Part shown: in pieces, positions 52,643 to 61,097 of the stretch
How the letters are laid out: every line of letters starts with the position of its first letter
Numbering within the stretch: position 1 is the first letter of the stretch
DNA from: a virus
Reading direction: 5' to 3' (one strand)
IMG/VR virus record: IMGVR_UViG_3300021479_000013
Coordinates: 1 to 64,000 of that record
DNA length: 64,000 nucleotides
Translations under genes and position numbers: made by a program
Notes under the pieces: generated by a model
Database searches by the model: none
The model's input: the letters and a program-made list of their open reading frames with translations, nothing else
What the model was told of the DNA's origin: nothing

Positions 52643-53248
52643 TTGAGCAATGTCTTAGACTTTCAAGTTTCAGGCGCGTTTCCGTCTAAAGTTGGCGGAA
52701 CGGGCACCCTTGTCAAGTACTTTCCCCGTCCTATCGGCCCGTCAATCGGCGTAGCACCATCCACGCCGTCTTCGACGAGCGCAGTGGGCGCACTATTCCT
52801 CCCCGCTCAGAACACTCTGAACGGCCAACAGATTTCTGTTCTCGCAACCGGCTCTTTCGGTTCAGACACAGGCGACCCGTCAGGAACAGTAACCGTGAAA
52901 TTGTACGCGGTAACTGGTACCTTGGTTGCTCCGATTTACACCGCACTGGCTTCCACGACCGCATTCGCGCCGACGTTCAACGCTGCTGAGTCTTGGGCTC
53001 TCGCGGGTAACTTCTACGGAGACACCAACTCTGGTGTGTTCGGCGGCGAGTATTCCGCTTATATCCAGGGCGCACTGAACAACACCACCCCGAAGACCTC
53101 GGATAACATCATCTCCGGTTTGAACTTCAACACCGGCAACCCGGCTTTGTCACAGGGCGCAGTTCTGGGCCTCGTGGTCGGCGTGACGTTCGGAACGAGC
53201 GATTCGAGCAACACCGCATCCATGTTCCAATTCACAATCGAAAGCTAG
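52643..53248 (+). CDS. Beta-rich structural-type protein, 201 aa
   Basis: TTG start with AGAGG 9 bases upstream. Long runs of Gly, Ser, Thr, Ala and strands (GTVTVKLYAVTGTLVAPIYT), no charged helices: virion surface type. Followed directly by a strong terminator, so it ends the small structural operon. No family recognised. Confidence 0.6.
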   Translation: MSNVLDFQVSGAFPSKVGGTGTLVKYFPRPIGPSIGVAPSTPSSTSAVGALFLPAQNTLNGQQISVLATGSFGSDTGDPSGTVTVKLYAVTGTLVAPIYTALASTTAFAPTFNAAESWALAGNFYGDTNSGVFGGEYSAYIQGALNNTTPKTSDNIISGLNFNTGNPALSQGAVLGLVVGVTFGTSDSSNTASMFQFTIES

Positions 53249-53255
53249 AAACATC

Positions 53256-53285
53256 GGGGCGACTAAATATCGCCCCACTTTTTCC
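53256..53285 (+). terminator. Rho-independent terminator
   Basis: GGGGCGA and TCGCCCC with a 7-base loop, followed by ACTTTTTCCC, 8 bases after the stop of the 52643 gene. Confidence 0.82.
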
Positions 53286-53446
53286 CTGTTGGCTGGGACG
53301 CAAACAAAAGAGCGACCACCACGGGCAATGTGTGGAAATCACGGCACAGGTAGTATAGCCTACCTTTATTTCTTGATATACGAGTAATGTTTGATTGCGA
53401 CCCCCAGCTTCCCCTCCCGTATATCAGATGTTTCCAAAGGTGAAAC
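53286..53446 (+). other. Intergenic stretch after the terminator
   Basis: Contains a second weak stem GGTAG/CTACC followed by TTTATTTCTT (about 53351-53372) and a GATATACG/CGTATATC inverted repeat (about 53382-53430). No convincing promoter or frame; the minus-strand frame here has no ribosome site. Confidence 0.4.
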
Positions 53447-53713
53447 ATGTTTGACCCAGCGAGTTTAACACTGGGACAGATTTCTTCTGTCGCCAGAGAT
53501 TTTACGATTGTCGGAGTACTTCTCACGAGCGCTTGGAAAATTAGAGGCGTGTATGAGAACGTCAAGAGTTTCTTTTCAAGATTGACGGCCCACATGGATA
53601 TTATGGAAAATGGGATGAGGACGTTGCTCTCTAATCACCTCCATCATATTGAGAAAGACCTGAAGATACTTTCAGGCCGCAGAGATAACGACGAAACAAA
53701 CTCCACAGAATAA
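53447..53713 (+). CDS. Putative membrane/holin-like protein, 88 aa
   Basis: AAAGGTGAAAC precedes ATG 53447. A moderately hydrophobic N-terminal helix (DFTIVGVLLTSAWKIRGVYE) is followed by a helical, charged C-terminus. The topology with one N-terminal segment and a charged tail fits some phage holin or haemolysin XhlA-like proteins; this is a weak assignment. Confidence 0.5.
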   Translation: MFDPASLTLGQISSVARDFTIVGVLLTSAWKIRGVYENVKSFFSRLTAHMDIMENGMRTLLSNHLHHIEKDLKILSGRRDNDETNSTE

Positions 53714-53733
53714 GAAGGTGTATCATTTCAGCT

Positions 53734-53910
53734 GTGTCGAAAGCGCAAAGAATTGCTATGGCAATCGCTGAGCATCATCCTGAGGACCTGAACAAGAAGA
53801 ACAAAGGCCTGGCTGATATGACGCACAAGCAACTGCACGAGTTCGCTTCGACTCCTGAGAAAGGCCTACCCTCATATAAGCACGCTCGTAAGGCGCGCAG
53901 AGATGAGTAA
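53734..53910 (+). CDS. Small conserved-type protein, 58 aa
   Basis: GTG start giving MSKAQRIAMAIAEHHPED, with KGLADMTHKQLHEFASTPEKG: I recall such short MSKAQRxAMAIA...FASTxEKGLP proteins as frequent in phages. An ATT start closer to AGAAGGTG is an alternative. The stop overlaps the next ATG. Function unknown. Confidence 0.62.
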   Translation: MSKAQRIAMAIAEHHPEDLNKKNKGLADMTHKQLHEFASTPEKGLPSYKHARKARRDE

Positions 53911-54808
53911 GAACTGGCCCGTAATCATAGATGGACTCAACAGCCTAATCTCCCGGGTCGGCCCTATCTGGCCCAAGAGCACCAAGCTGGCCGGGTTCGC
54001 TTCCGACGGCCCGTATCACTGTGCGGACTGTGAGTATCTGAATGAAGCTGGCAATAGGTGCAAACAAGAAGTTATGATGGCCGACCCCGAAGTCCAGCAC
54101 GATGAGAAAGGCCTGGCAATCATCACCGACGCGGCACACCAGTGCTGTGAGTTCGTAGAGCCCGAAGGCGAGACGGAGCATGAACCGCAGGGCGACAAGC
54201 TGGTCGCGATGTTCATGCGCCACGGTCAAACAGAGTTCAACAAAGAGAAGAGATTTCGCGGGCAGATGGAAATTCCCCTTGACCGCACAGGCGTGCAGCA
54301 GGCATTAGACGCGCGCCGATTCCTGGCAGGCTTCTTAGGCGACAAGCCGTTAGGCAAGTCATACCGAAGCAGCAAGGACCGCACCAGGCAAACCGCCGAG
54401 CTAGTCTTAGGCGACCATACTCAGGTCATTAAAAATTTTGACGCGCTTAACGTCGGCAAGTTCTCAGGTCAGTTGAAGAACGACGAGAACATGAAAGAGA
54501 TCATGCACTACCAGAAGTACCCCGACCAGAAGATTCCAGGTGGGGAGCGCATCAATGACTTTCGCTCCCGAGTGAATCCGGAACTCAAAAAAGTTATCGA
54601 GGAAGGCGAGAAGTCGGGCCATCCCACAATTTCATTTGTTCACAGCTCTACAATTCATCAACTGAGTCACTTGCTCCACGGAGACCATAACTTAATTAAG
54701 GTCCAACCGGGCGGCATCGTCGGGGTGTACAAGCGTCCTAGCGGAAGCTATTACGTGAGGCCACTTCTCAGCGAGAGCACAGGCAAGCAAGACAATTTGA
54801 TGAGTTAA
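53903..54808 (+). CDS. Histidine phosphatase (phosphoglycerate-mutase-like) with N-terminal cysteine cluster, 301 aa
   Basis: The C-terminal 200 residues are a histidine-phosphatase domain: MFMRHGQTEFN with the catalytic RHG, SYRSSKDRTRQTAEL, and FVHSSTIHQL with the second His. The N-terminal 95 residues have YHCADCEYLNEAGNRCKQEV and HQCCEFVEP, a four- to five-cysteine cluster like small iron-sulfur or zinc modules of other phage proteins. The fusion inside a late operon is unusual; the substrate is unknown. Confidence 0.8.
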   Translation: MSKNWPVIIDGLNSLISRVGPIWPKSTKLAGFASDGPYHCADCEYLNEAGNRCKQEVMMADPEVQHDEKGLAIITDAAHQCCEFVEPEGETEHEPQGDKLVAMFMRHGQTEFNKEKRFRGQMEIPLDRTGVQQALDARRFLAGFLGDKPLGKSYRSSKDRTRQTAELVLGDHTQVIKNFDALNVGKFSGQLKNDENMKEIMHYQKYPDQKIPGGERINDFRSRVNPELKKVIEEGEKSGHPTISFVHSSTIHQLSHLLHGDHNLIKVQPGGIVGVYKRPSGSYYVRPLLSESTGKQDNLMS

Positions 54809-54817
54809 GGATTAGTC

Positions 54818-55081
54818 ATGAAAAAACATCACAAATTTACCCATACCCACGTTGAGCACCACGCAGACGGTTCTCACACAGTTCATCACGTTCACGTCGA
54901 AGGCCCGCACAAAGATGTTAAAGGTGCGACAGCCGATCACGACGGCATGATGGACCACATGATGGACCACACATCTGCCCCCAATCCAGGAGAAGGCATG
55001 GATGAAGCCAACGCTCCGATGGCAGCACCAGCAGGCGCAGCAGCACCGGGAATCCCGGGCGGCGCACCTCAGGCGGCTTAA
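54818..55081 (+). CDS. Histidine-rich protein, 87 aa
   Basis: Residues 1-55 are densely packed with His (KKHHKFTHTHVEHHADGSHT, VHHVHVEGPH) and HDGMMDHMMDH; the C-terminus is Ala/Pro/Gly-rich. Probably binds metal ions. It follows the phosphatase gene by 9 bases. Function unknown. Confidence 0.6.
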   Translation: MKKHHKFTHTHVEHHADGSHTVHHVHVEGPHKDVKGATADHDGMMDHMMDHTSAPNPGEGMDEANAPMAAPAGAAAPGIPGGAPQAA

Positions 55082-55082
55082 G

Positions 55083-55268
55083 ATGGCGGCCAAGACTTCA
55101 TTCTATCGCTCGATGCACAAACTCAGAAAGGGTGGCCTGCACGAGGCATTGAACATTCCTAAGGACCAAAAAATTCCAGCAGACCGTCTAGCGGCTGCTA
55201 AGAACTCTCCCAACGCTCATGTGAAGAAGATGGCCGTGATGGCTGATAACATGAAGCACTGGGGCTAA
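55083..55268 (+). CDS. Hypothetical protein, 61 aa
   Basis: ATG 55083 directly follows the upstream stop. FYRSMHKLRKGGLHEALNIP, then AAAKNSPNAHVKKMAVMADN: a pattern I recall from small phage proteins encoded near the packaging genes. A longer frame to 55002 shadows the His-rich gene. Function unknown. Confidence 0.62.
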   Translation: MAAKTSFYRSMHKLRKGGLHEALNIPKDQKIPADRLAAAKNSPNAHVKKMAVMADNMKHWG

Positions 55269-55269
55269 G

Positions 55270-55548
55270 ATGAACTTTCGTCCAGCCCTCGGTTATCTCA
55301 AGGCCGCTTTCAGTGACAACGGCACGCCAAGTTCGTCTCGGTTGTTGACGCTGCTTCACAGCAGTGTCGCCACGGGCGTACTGATTTTCTACGTCGCGAA
55401 GACTCACCTGATTCCTGACGGGACAGTACTCGCAGGCCTCGGGGCATTCACGACCGCTCACTATCTCGTCAACCGCGCCACCACAGCGTTCGGTAAAGAC
55501 CAGACCACACCAGCACCGGACCCTGCAGTACCAGACGCAAAAATTTAG
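55270..55548 (+). CDS. Putative holin, 92 aa
   Basis: SSSRLLTLLHSSVATGVLIF and GTVLAGLGAFTTAHYLVNRA are two membrane segments joined by a short loop, with a charged Pro/Asp tail: the usual class II holin layout. It would release the GH108 endolysin. A function in the head is not excluded. Confidence 0.6.
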   Translation: MNFRPALGYLKAAFSDNGTPSSSRLLTLLHSSVATGVLIFYVAKTHLIPDGTVLAGLGAFTTAHYLVNRATTAFGKDQTTPAPDPAVPDAKI

Positions 55549-55609
55549 TAGTCGGCAACAGGGGACAAACAAGGCTCCATTCCTCTCGCCGGATTCCCAG
55601 GTAGCACCC

Positions 55610-56020
55610 ATGAAAATTCTCCAAAAGCTCCCGTACTGGTATCTTCTCGTCGTACCCGTCCTGCTGTTCTGCTTGGGCGTCGTATCAAACCAGGCCGTCT
55701 TGATCGCCAACCACGGGAAGTTCCCCGTGATGTTGAATGCGATTCAGTACGAAAGACACTGCTCCTTGCAGGGGCTAGAGCCAGATGATATCGCTCTTAT
55801 GCCAGCTGACGCGTGTGCGAAGGGCGGTCAGATGATAGACCCAGTTCACAGCGTCATGGGGCCTAATTCGAACCTGAAACTTCTCTCGGACATCTTCCCA
55901 ATCGGGCGCAATATTTATAGCCTCGGAGACGGTCTCCTTTATCTGGGTGATTGGCTGCTCTCTTTCACTCCGTACATGTGGCTGGCACTGGTTATCAGAA
56001 AATTATACGCAACCGAATAA
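55610..56020 (+). CDS. DUF5317-like integral membrane protein, 136 aa
   Basis: Two to three membrane helices (YWYLLVVPVLLFCLGVVSNQ, SLGDGLLYLGDWLLSFTPYM). The HSVMGPNSNLKLLSDIFPIG segment followed by SLGDGLL matches the H-x-x-M...L-x-D-x-x-P...S-x-G-D core of the DUF5317 type. Function of the family is unknown. Confidence 0.62.
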   Translation: MKILQKLPYWYLLVVPVLLFCLGVVSNQAVLIANHGKFPVMLNAIQYERHCSLQGLEPDDIALMPADACAKGGQMIDPVHSVMGPNSNLKLLSDIFPIGRNIYSLGDGLLYLGDWLLSFTPYMWLALVIRKLYATE

Positions 56021-56027
56021 GGACAAT

Positions 56028-56315
56028 ATGGCAACGACACCTAACGGAATCACGATGGCAAACGACGCGCTCGCTAGCGCGAAGAAGGCTCTGGCAGACG
56101 CAGGCAGTTCGAGCGTCGGAACGAGGTCGGGACACTCCGGTCTTACACCGTCGAAGCCCGCGACACCCGCAGCATCACCCAGCGATTACTCTCACGCGAG
56201 AGAAGCTAGAAAGTCAGACGACCGCGAGTTCATGGGCGTCAAGGCCGACTCTGGCGCAGAACTAAAGGCAGCTCAAGAGAACCGGGAAGCAGCCAAAAAA
56301 GTACTCAACCAATAA
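56028..56315 (+). CDS. Disordered Ala/Ser-rich protein, 95 aa
   Basis: ATG 56028 after AAGGACAAT. Low-complexity sequence (LASAKKALADAGSSSVGTRS) with a charged C-terminal helix (AELKAAQENREAAKKVLNQ). It lies directly before terL, where small-terminase genes often sit, but no DNA-binding helix-turn-helix is visible. Confidence 0.55.
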   Translation: MATTPNGITMANDALASAKKALADAGSSSVGTRSGHSGLTPSKPATPAASPSDYSHAREARKSDDREFMGVKADSGAELKAAQENREAAKKVLNQ

Positions 56316-56338
56316 AAACAAAATTTTCGGAGCACCCA

Positions 56339-58564
56339 ATGTCAGAGGAATTTGAACTAGATAAAAAGCCGAAGTCCACCAGCACCGAACGAATGAGAGC
56401 CTTACGCGCCCGCGAAAAGGCGGCAAAGGTCTCAGAGATCGACAAGGCTGATAGGGAGTCGGCGGTCCAAAGGCTCCTCGACGAAGTTGCATCCCTCGAC
56501 AAAGAGGGCAAGAGATTCAAAAGCGAGGCCCGCAGCTACACTCAACTTGTGCGTCTGTATTTCGGCCAGCCCGAAACAGGAGACGCAGATGATGAGGCAG
56601 GCGAGAGCACGGACAAAAAGGGTAAGAAGGACAAACGTCCCAACCCTTCCGAAACTAGGATTCGCATACAGGATTCCAACGTTGACCCCACTAACCGTGG
56701 CAAGGGAAGACGCCGTCGTTCAATCGAAGATATAACCTTCGAGGTCGATGACGTTGTCAGCTTCTGGCGTTGGCTAGACCTCCGAGATCGGTCTCGTAAA
56801 GATTTGTTCTGGCTAGGTCGACTGCTTGGCAAGGGACTATATCGCTCCGTCCACCAGATTACCTGCGACCAGTTCGTAACGAAAAATTTCGGTGGACCGT
56901 GGCTTAACTTAGACGGCACCGTTGACAAGTCTCGTGAGCCTATCGAGTCGATGTATTTTGACGGGTATACACTCGATGACTTTCATGACATGATCGAAGA
57001 CCATCACGCTCACAGAGATCGCGAGATGATGCTTCTTGATAGTCGTGGATTCTACAAGTCAACGATTGACGGGATTGATTCGGTGCAGTGGATGCTCAAC
57101 TGCCCCGACGTTCGCATCCTCATTATCACGGGTGAGTACAAACTCGCCGTAGCGTTCGCACTAGAAATTAAAGGCTACTTCAACCTTTCAGAAGGCCAGG
57201 AGCCAACCGCTTTTCATTTACTGTTTCCAGAATACGTCCTCAGAGGCGTAGACGGAACCTCAAAGGAACCTCTGTTCTGTCCCGCCCGACTTCTAGATCA
57301 GAAGGAGGGTTCGGTCTGGGTTAACTCGATTGTCGCTAACCTCTCAGGTTGGCACTGCGATGTCAAGAAGGGTGATGATATCGTCACCGACGAGAACTCG
57401 AACAGCGAAGAGGCCCGCGAAAAGATTAAGGTCAAGTACGACGGTACCGATGACCTGTTAGACCCTCACGGGTTTATGGACCACATCGGCACCCGGTACT
57501 TCACAGACGATTGGTATGGCACCCGGCTAGCTCCTAACGCGGAGACAGGCGAGGTTGCACCGATAAAGTATCACAAGCGCGGTTGCTGGACTGTTAAGCC
57601 AGAATATGCCGAGGTACCCATCCTCCTATTGAAGGAAGAGATGGTCACCCTGAATTTCCCCCAACGTTGGGGATTCAATAAACTACGCTCACTGCTTCTC
57701 AAAAAGGGCGAACGATTTTTCCGAAACCAGCAGCTCAACGAGCCATCCGATGCCGCAGAAGACAGCGGCTTCAAGATCAGCTTCACCGAGGCCGACCTTC
57801 GCGCGCACATGTACCAGCGCGAGGCAGCGCCAAAGTCAGGCGACATCTATATCGTTTGGGACTGGGCTCTTTCGGACAAGAAGACATCAGACTATTCAGT
57901 AGGAGTAGTAGCACGACTTTACAAGAACGACGCGAACGAGTGGGCCTTCGTTATCCTAGAGATCGTCTACGATAAGTGGAAGTACACAGAACTCGCATTT
58001 CAAATCGTCGCACTATCAAAGCGTTACGGCCCGAAAGTTACGATGATCGAGGCATCAAACGCATACGACCAACTAAGAGATGAGATCACCCGAGTCGGTC
58101 AACGACAGGGCTATCAACCTTACATCTACTGGAAACAGCCGTCGCGAGAAGAGAACGCGAAGCGCAACCGAATCAAGAGCATTGAAATTCTGCTGGCACA
58201 ACACCGCTTGCACTTTATACTTGGCTCTTGGATAGACGAAACCTTTAAGCAGTTCACGCAGTACACAGGCGAGAAAAAGAACAAAGGCCGAAAGGATGAT
58301 ATCCCTGACAGCATTTCTTACCTACTGTACATCCTTCCTTCAGAGGCACGACCGCTAATCGATAAGGTCGACCCAGAAGAAGAAAAGAGATTGGCAGAAG
58401 AGCAGCTGAAACATCAGCGCAAGTCGCAGCAATACGACAGATACTTCGGCCAGCAACTACAGACAAAGACAGAAGCGGGACCGACTATAGTTGAGGTCGC
58501 TCCTCCCAAGCCGCAAGACCCGAGGATGCGAATCTTCGGCAATAAGGGACCGTGGAGATTATGA
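56339..58564 (+). CDS. terL: Terminase large subunit, 741 aa
   Basis: Packages DNA into the prohead. The ATPase P-loop is a variant, LLDSRGFYKSTIDG (about 231-244), followed by VRILIITGEYK. The nuclease domain has DIYIVWDWALSDKKTSDYSV (about 502-520), VTMIEASNAYDQLRDE (about 565-580) and RKDDIPDSISYLLY (about 650-663), giving the three acidic residues of the RNase H-like fold. The N-terminal 130 residues are charged and extra. Stop and portal start overlap as ATGA. Confidence 0.9.
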   Translation: MSEEFELDKKPKSTSTERMRALRAREKAAKVSEIDKADRESAVQRLLDEVASLDKEGKRFKSEARSYTQLVRLYFGQPETGDADDEAGESTDKKGKKDKRPNPSETRIRIQDSNVDPTNRGKGRRRRSIEDITFEVDDVVSFWRWLDLRDRSRKDLFWLGRLLGKGLYRSVHQITCDQFVTKNFGGPWLNLDGTVDKSREPIESMYFDGYTLDDFHDMIEDHHAHRDREMMLLDSRGFYKSTIDGIDSVQWMLNCPDVRILIITGEYKLAVAFALEIKGYFNLSEGQEPTAFHLLFPEYVLRGVDGTSKEPLFCPARLLDQKEGSVWVNSIVANLSGWHCDVKKGDDIVTDENSNSEEAREKIKVKYDGTDDLLDPHGFMDHIGTRYFTDDWYGTRLAPNAETGEVAPIKYHKRGCWTVKPEYAEVPILLLKEEMVTLNFPQRWGFNKLRSLLLKKGERFFRNQQLNEPSDAAEDSGFKISFTEADLRAHMYQREAAPKSGDIYIVWDWALSDKKTSDYSVGVVARLYKNDANEWAFVILEIVYDKWKYTELAFQIVALSKRYGPKVTMIEASNAYDQLRDEITRVGQRQGYQPYIYWKQPSREENAKRNRIKSIEILLAQHRLHFILGSWIDETFKQFTQYTGEKKNKGRKDDIPDSISYLLYILPSEARPLIDKVDPEEEKRLAEEQLKHQRKSQQYDRYFGQQLQTKTEAGPTIVEVAPPKPQDPRMRIFGNKGPWRL

Positions 58565-60666
58565 GCGATATCGATCAGCAGATAGCGGGATTAGAAACGG
58601 AAAAGGCCAACGAGATCACTACGGAAAATACGTACATCGACTCGCAGACTGGGACCGTTCAGTTTAACGACACTGCTGCGATTAACCTCGTTCTCAGTAA
58701 TACGGAACTGGCAGACAATTTCATCAACATCAACCAGTGGGCGAGCGGTTGGACCATGTCCGACCTGTTGTATCAATCGCCCATCTCGACCAGCAACTAC
58801 GACACCGGAACCGACGTAGCAAATTCGGCGGTACCGAAGTTCATGGTCTCAAATCACATCAGCTCCATCGTCCCGAAGCTGATGGGCGGAATCTTCTACG
58901 AAGACCCGTGCTTCCTCCTTCGCGGAAGTCCAGGCACCACGCCTGAGGTCATCCAAGCTAAGACCGCGATGTTCACGTTCCAACTCAAGGCCATGCGCTT
59001 CGAGGAAGAGATCGAACGCGGGCTAGAGCAGATGGCCCTCCTCGGAACGGCTATCTGGAAGTGGGGATACACCGAGTACAATACGAAAGAAAAGAAGTAC
59101 AAGCGTTACGCGCCGAAGGTACCAGCACCGGACGGAATCGAGACGACCCCGATTGACACGCCGGACTCAGACGACTTCGAGATCGAGTTCTACCCCAAGA
59201 CCGTATCACACCCTTGGATTAAGTTTTGCGATATCCGCACGGTCCTTGTGGACCCAGGCTGTCGCTTCGGAGACATCCGTACAGCGAAGTGGGTTGTCTA
59301 TCGCGACTACGCGACCTACCAAGATTTGAACCGTCTTCGAGGCATCGAAGGCTACAACATCCCGAGCGAAGAAGTCCTCCGCAGGATGTTCGAGAAGGCA
59401 ACGTCACCAGGGCCTGACAACATTTCTATGACCATCCCGGAAGGGATGATGGGCTACCTGCAGCACGCGAAGCCCCGTAGCTACAAGACTTCGGCGGACC
59501 CGAACAGGGCACCCCTGGAACTCTTGGAGCATTGGGATGACGAGAAGGTTATCGTTGTCCTGATTTACAACGGCCACAACATTCTAATTCGCAACGAAGC
59601 CAACCCTTACTCGAAGATTCCTTTCTACTCGGCTAACTGGCGCAATATCCCTGACAGCTTTTACGGACAGGGCCTCGGCATGCTAATCGGCAGCGAGCAA
59701 ATCGTGGAGCAGGGTGTAACCAACCTCGCGCTAGATTTGCTGGCTTACTGCTTGCAACCAGTGGCACTACGCAAGAAGGGCTTCAACGCGCTCACACAAA
59801 ATACGCGGTGGGAACAAGGCGGCATCATCGACGTCGAAGAAGACGTTGATAAGGCCTTCAAGTTCCTCCAGATGCCTCCAGTTCCAGCGGAAGCGTTCTC
59901 GTTCATCCAGCAGTCACAGTCCGCTGGCGCGGCAACATCAGGCGCTAACGAGCAGGTGGTTCAGGGCGCGGGTCACGCGGGCATCAGCACAACGGGCATG
60001 AGATCGGGCACGGGCGCGGCGGCGGTTGTCCAAGCCAACGCGAGCCGTCTCGACGGACCAACCGGAAGATTCGTACGCCAAGTATTCGAACCCTGGATGC
60101 ACCAGATGGACGAACTCGACAACGATTTGTTGCCGACGTCGGTCATCAAGGAAGTCCTGGGCGAGAAGATCGGCAACGACTTCAAGATGGACCACATCCT
60201 TTACCGCAACGCGAAGATGGAGTACGAAGTTCTCGCGGGAGCAAATCTAGGCGCTAAGAAAGAAATGGCCCAGGCCCTCCCAATCATGATTCAACTTTTG
60301 AACAACCCCACGTTCGTGGCAAACGCCAACGACGCGGGATATCAGTTCGACGCCGTTGCTATCTTCCAAGCGTTCACCGACGCGGCAGGCTGGAAATTCT
60401 CCCAAGCCTTCCTCCGTATTATGACGCCGGAACAGAAACAGAAGCACGACGCGAACAGCCCTGCAGCAATGCAAGCAGCGCAGCAGAAGAACGCGACTGT
60501 AATGCAGCAGCAGAAGTTCGAACAAGAACAGACGATGGAAAACCAGAAGCAACTCGGCAAGGCTGGCAATGAGGCCTTCCGTTCGTCCATAGAAAAATCA
60601 ACATCGCCTGAACTATCAGGCGGGCCCGAACAGACACAAGGTTTCGGAGCCACAACCGCATTATAA
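58561..60666 (+). CDS. Portal protein, 701 aa
   Basis: Directly follows terL and has the portal pattern: VPKFMVSNHISSIVPKLMGG, PFYSANWRNIPDSFYGQGLG, EQIVEQGVTNLALDLLAY and a C-terminal Gln/Ala-rich coiled tail. This type (long, with a stem helix near NIPDSFYGQG) occurs in podovirus-like and N4-like phages. Dodecameric ring at the packaging vertex. Confidence 0.85.
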   Translation: MSDIDQQIAGLETEKANEITTENTYIDSQTGTVQFNDTAAINLVLSNTELADNFININQWASGWTMSDLLYQSPISTSNYDTGTDVANSAVPKFMVSNHISSIVPKLMGGIFYEDPCFLLRGSPGTTPEVIQAKTAMFTFQLKAMRFEEEIERGLEQMALLGTAIWKWGYTEYNTKEKKYKRYAPKVPAPDGIETTPIDTPDSDDFEIEFYPKTVSHPWIKFCDIRTVLVDPGCRFGDIRTAKWVVYRDYATYQDLNRLRGIEGYNIPSEEVLRRMFEKATSPGPDNISMTIPEGMMGYLQHAKPRSYKTSADPNRAPLELLEHWDDEKVIVVLIYNGHNILIRNEANPYSKIPFYSANWRNIPDSFYGQGLGMLIGSEQIVEQGVTNLALDLLAYCLQPVALRKKGFNALTQNTRWEQGGIIDVEEDVDKAFKFLQMPPVPAEAFSFIQQSQSAGAATSGANEQVVQGAGHAGISTTGMRSGTGAAAVVQANASRLDGPTGRFVRQVFEPWMHQMDELDNDLLPTSVIKEVLGEKIGNDFKMDHILYRNAKMEYEVLAGANLGAKKEMAQALPIMIQLLNNPTFVANANDAGYQFDAVAIFQAFTDAAGWKFSQAFLRIMTPEQKQKHDANSPAAMQAAQQKNATVMQQQKFEQEQTMENQKQLGKAGNEAFRSSIEKSTSPELSGGPEQTQGFGATTAL

Positions 60667-60710
60667 CAATACGGGGCCGGGGAAACTCGGCCACCGACTA
60701 GGATGGCCCA

Positions 60711-61076
60711 ATGTCAGAAGAATCTAGGAAAGTGTTAGGGGAAACCCTGACGTTCGAAGAGCGCTTGTCGCTCGCGCAGCTCGTGAATCAACCCGGATGG
60801 AAAATCTTGGTACGTCTGATGGCAGAGTCTTGTCGAAAGGCGACCGAGGAAGTCATCAGGTTGAACCCGAGCGTTGAACGCTACCCGGAACAACTAGCCG
60901 GGCTGCAGACAACGGCGCGCGCTATGAACAAGTTCTCCGCAGAGGTGCTTGACTCGGTCAAGCTACACCAGCGCACGGCAGTAGCAGAAGCACAGCAAAG
61001 AGAGACGCCGGAACTGTCTATACAGCAGAAGCCGCGATTTCAAATGCCGAAATCTCCCGTAGAGGGAACGAAGTAA
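60711..61076 (+). CDS. Hypothetical head-region protein, 121 aa
   Basis: Helical: FEERLSLAQLVNQPGWKILV, then AESCRKATEEVIRLNPSVER and AGLQTTARAMNKFSAEVLDS. It sits between portal and scaffold candidates; similar small helical proteins are found at this place in other phages but their role is unclear. Confidence 0.6.
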   Translation: MSEESRKVLGETLTFEERLSLAQLVNQPGWKILVRLMAESCRKATEEVIRLNPSVERYPEQLAGLQTTARAMNKFSAEVLDSVKLHQRTAVAEAQQRETPELSIQQKPRFQMPKSPVEGTK

Positions 61077-61097
61077 AATCAATATAAGGAACTCCCA

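Noticed and set aside
53263-53595. Minus-strand frame of 110 codons
   Set aside because: Spans a terminator and a plus-strand gene, on the strand opposite to the whole arm.
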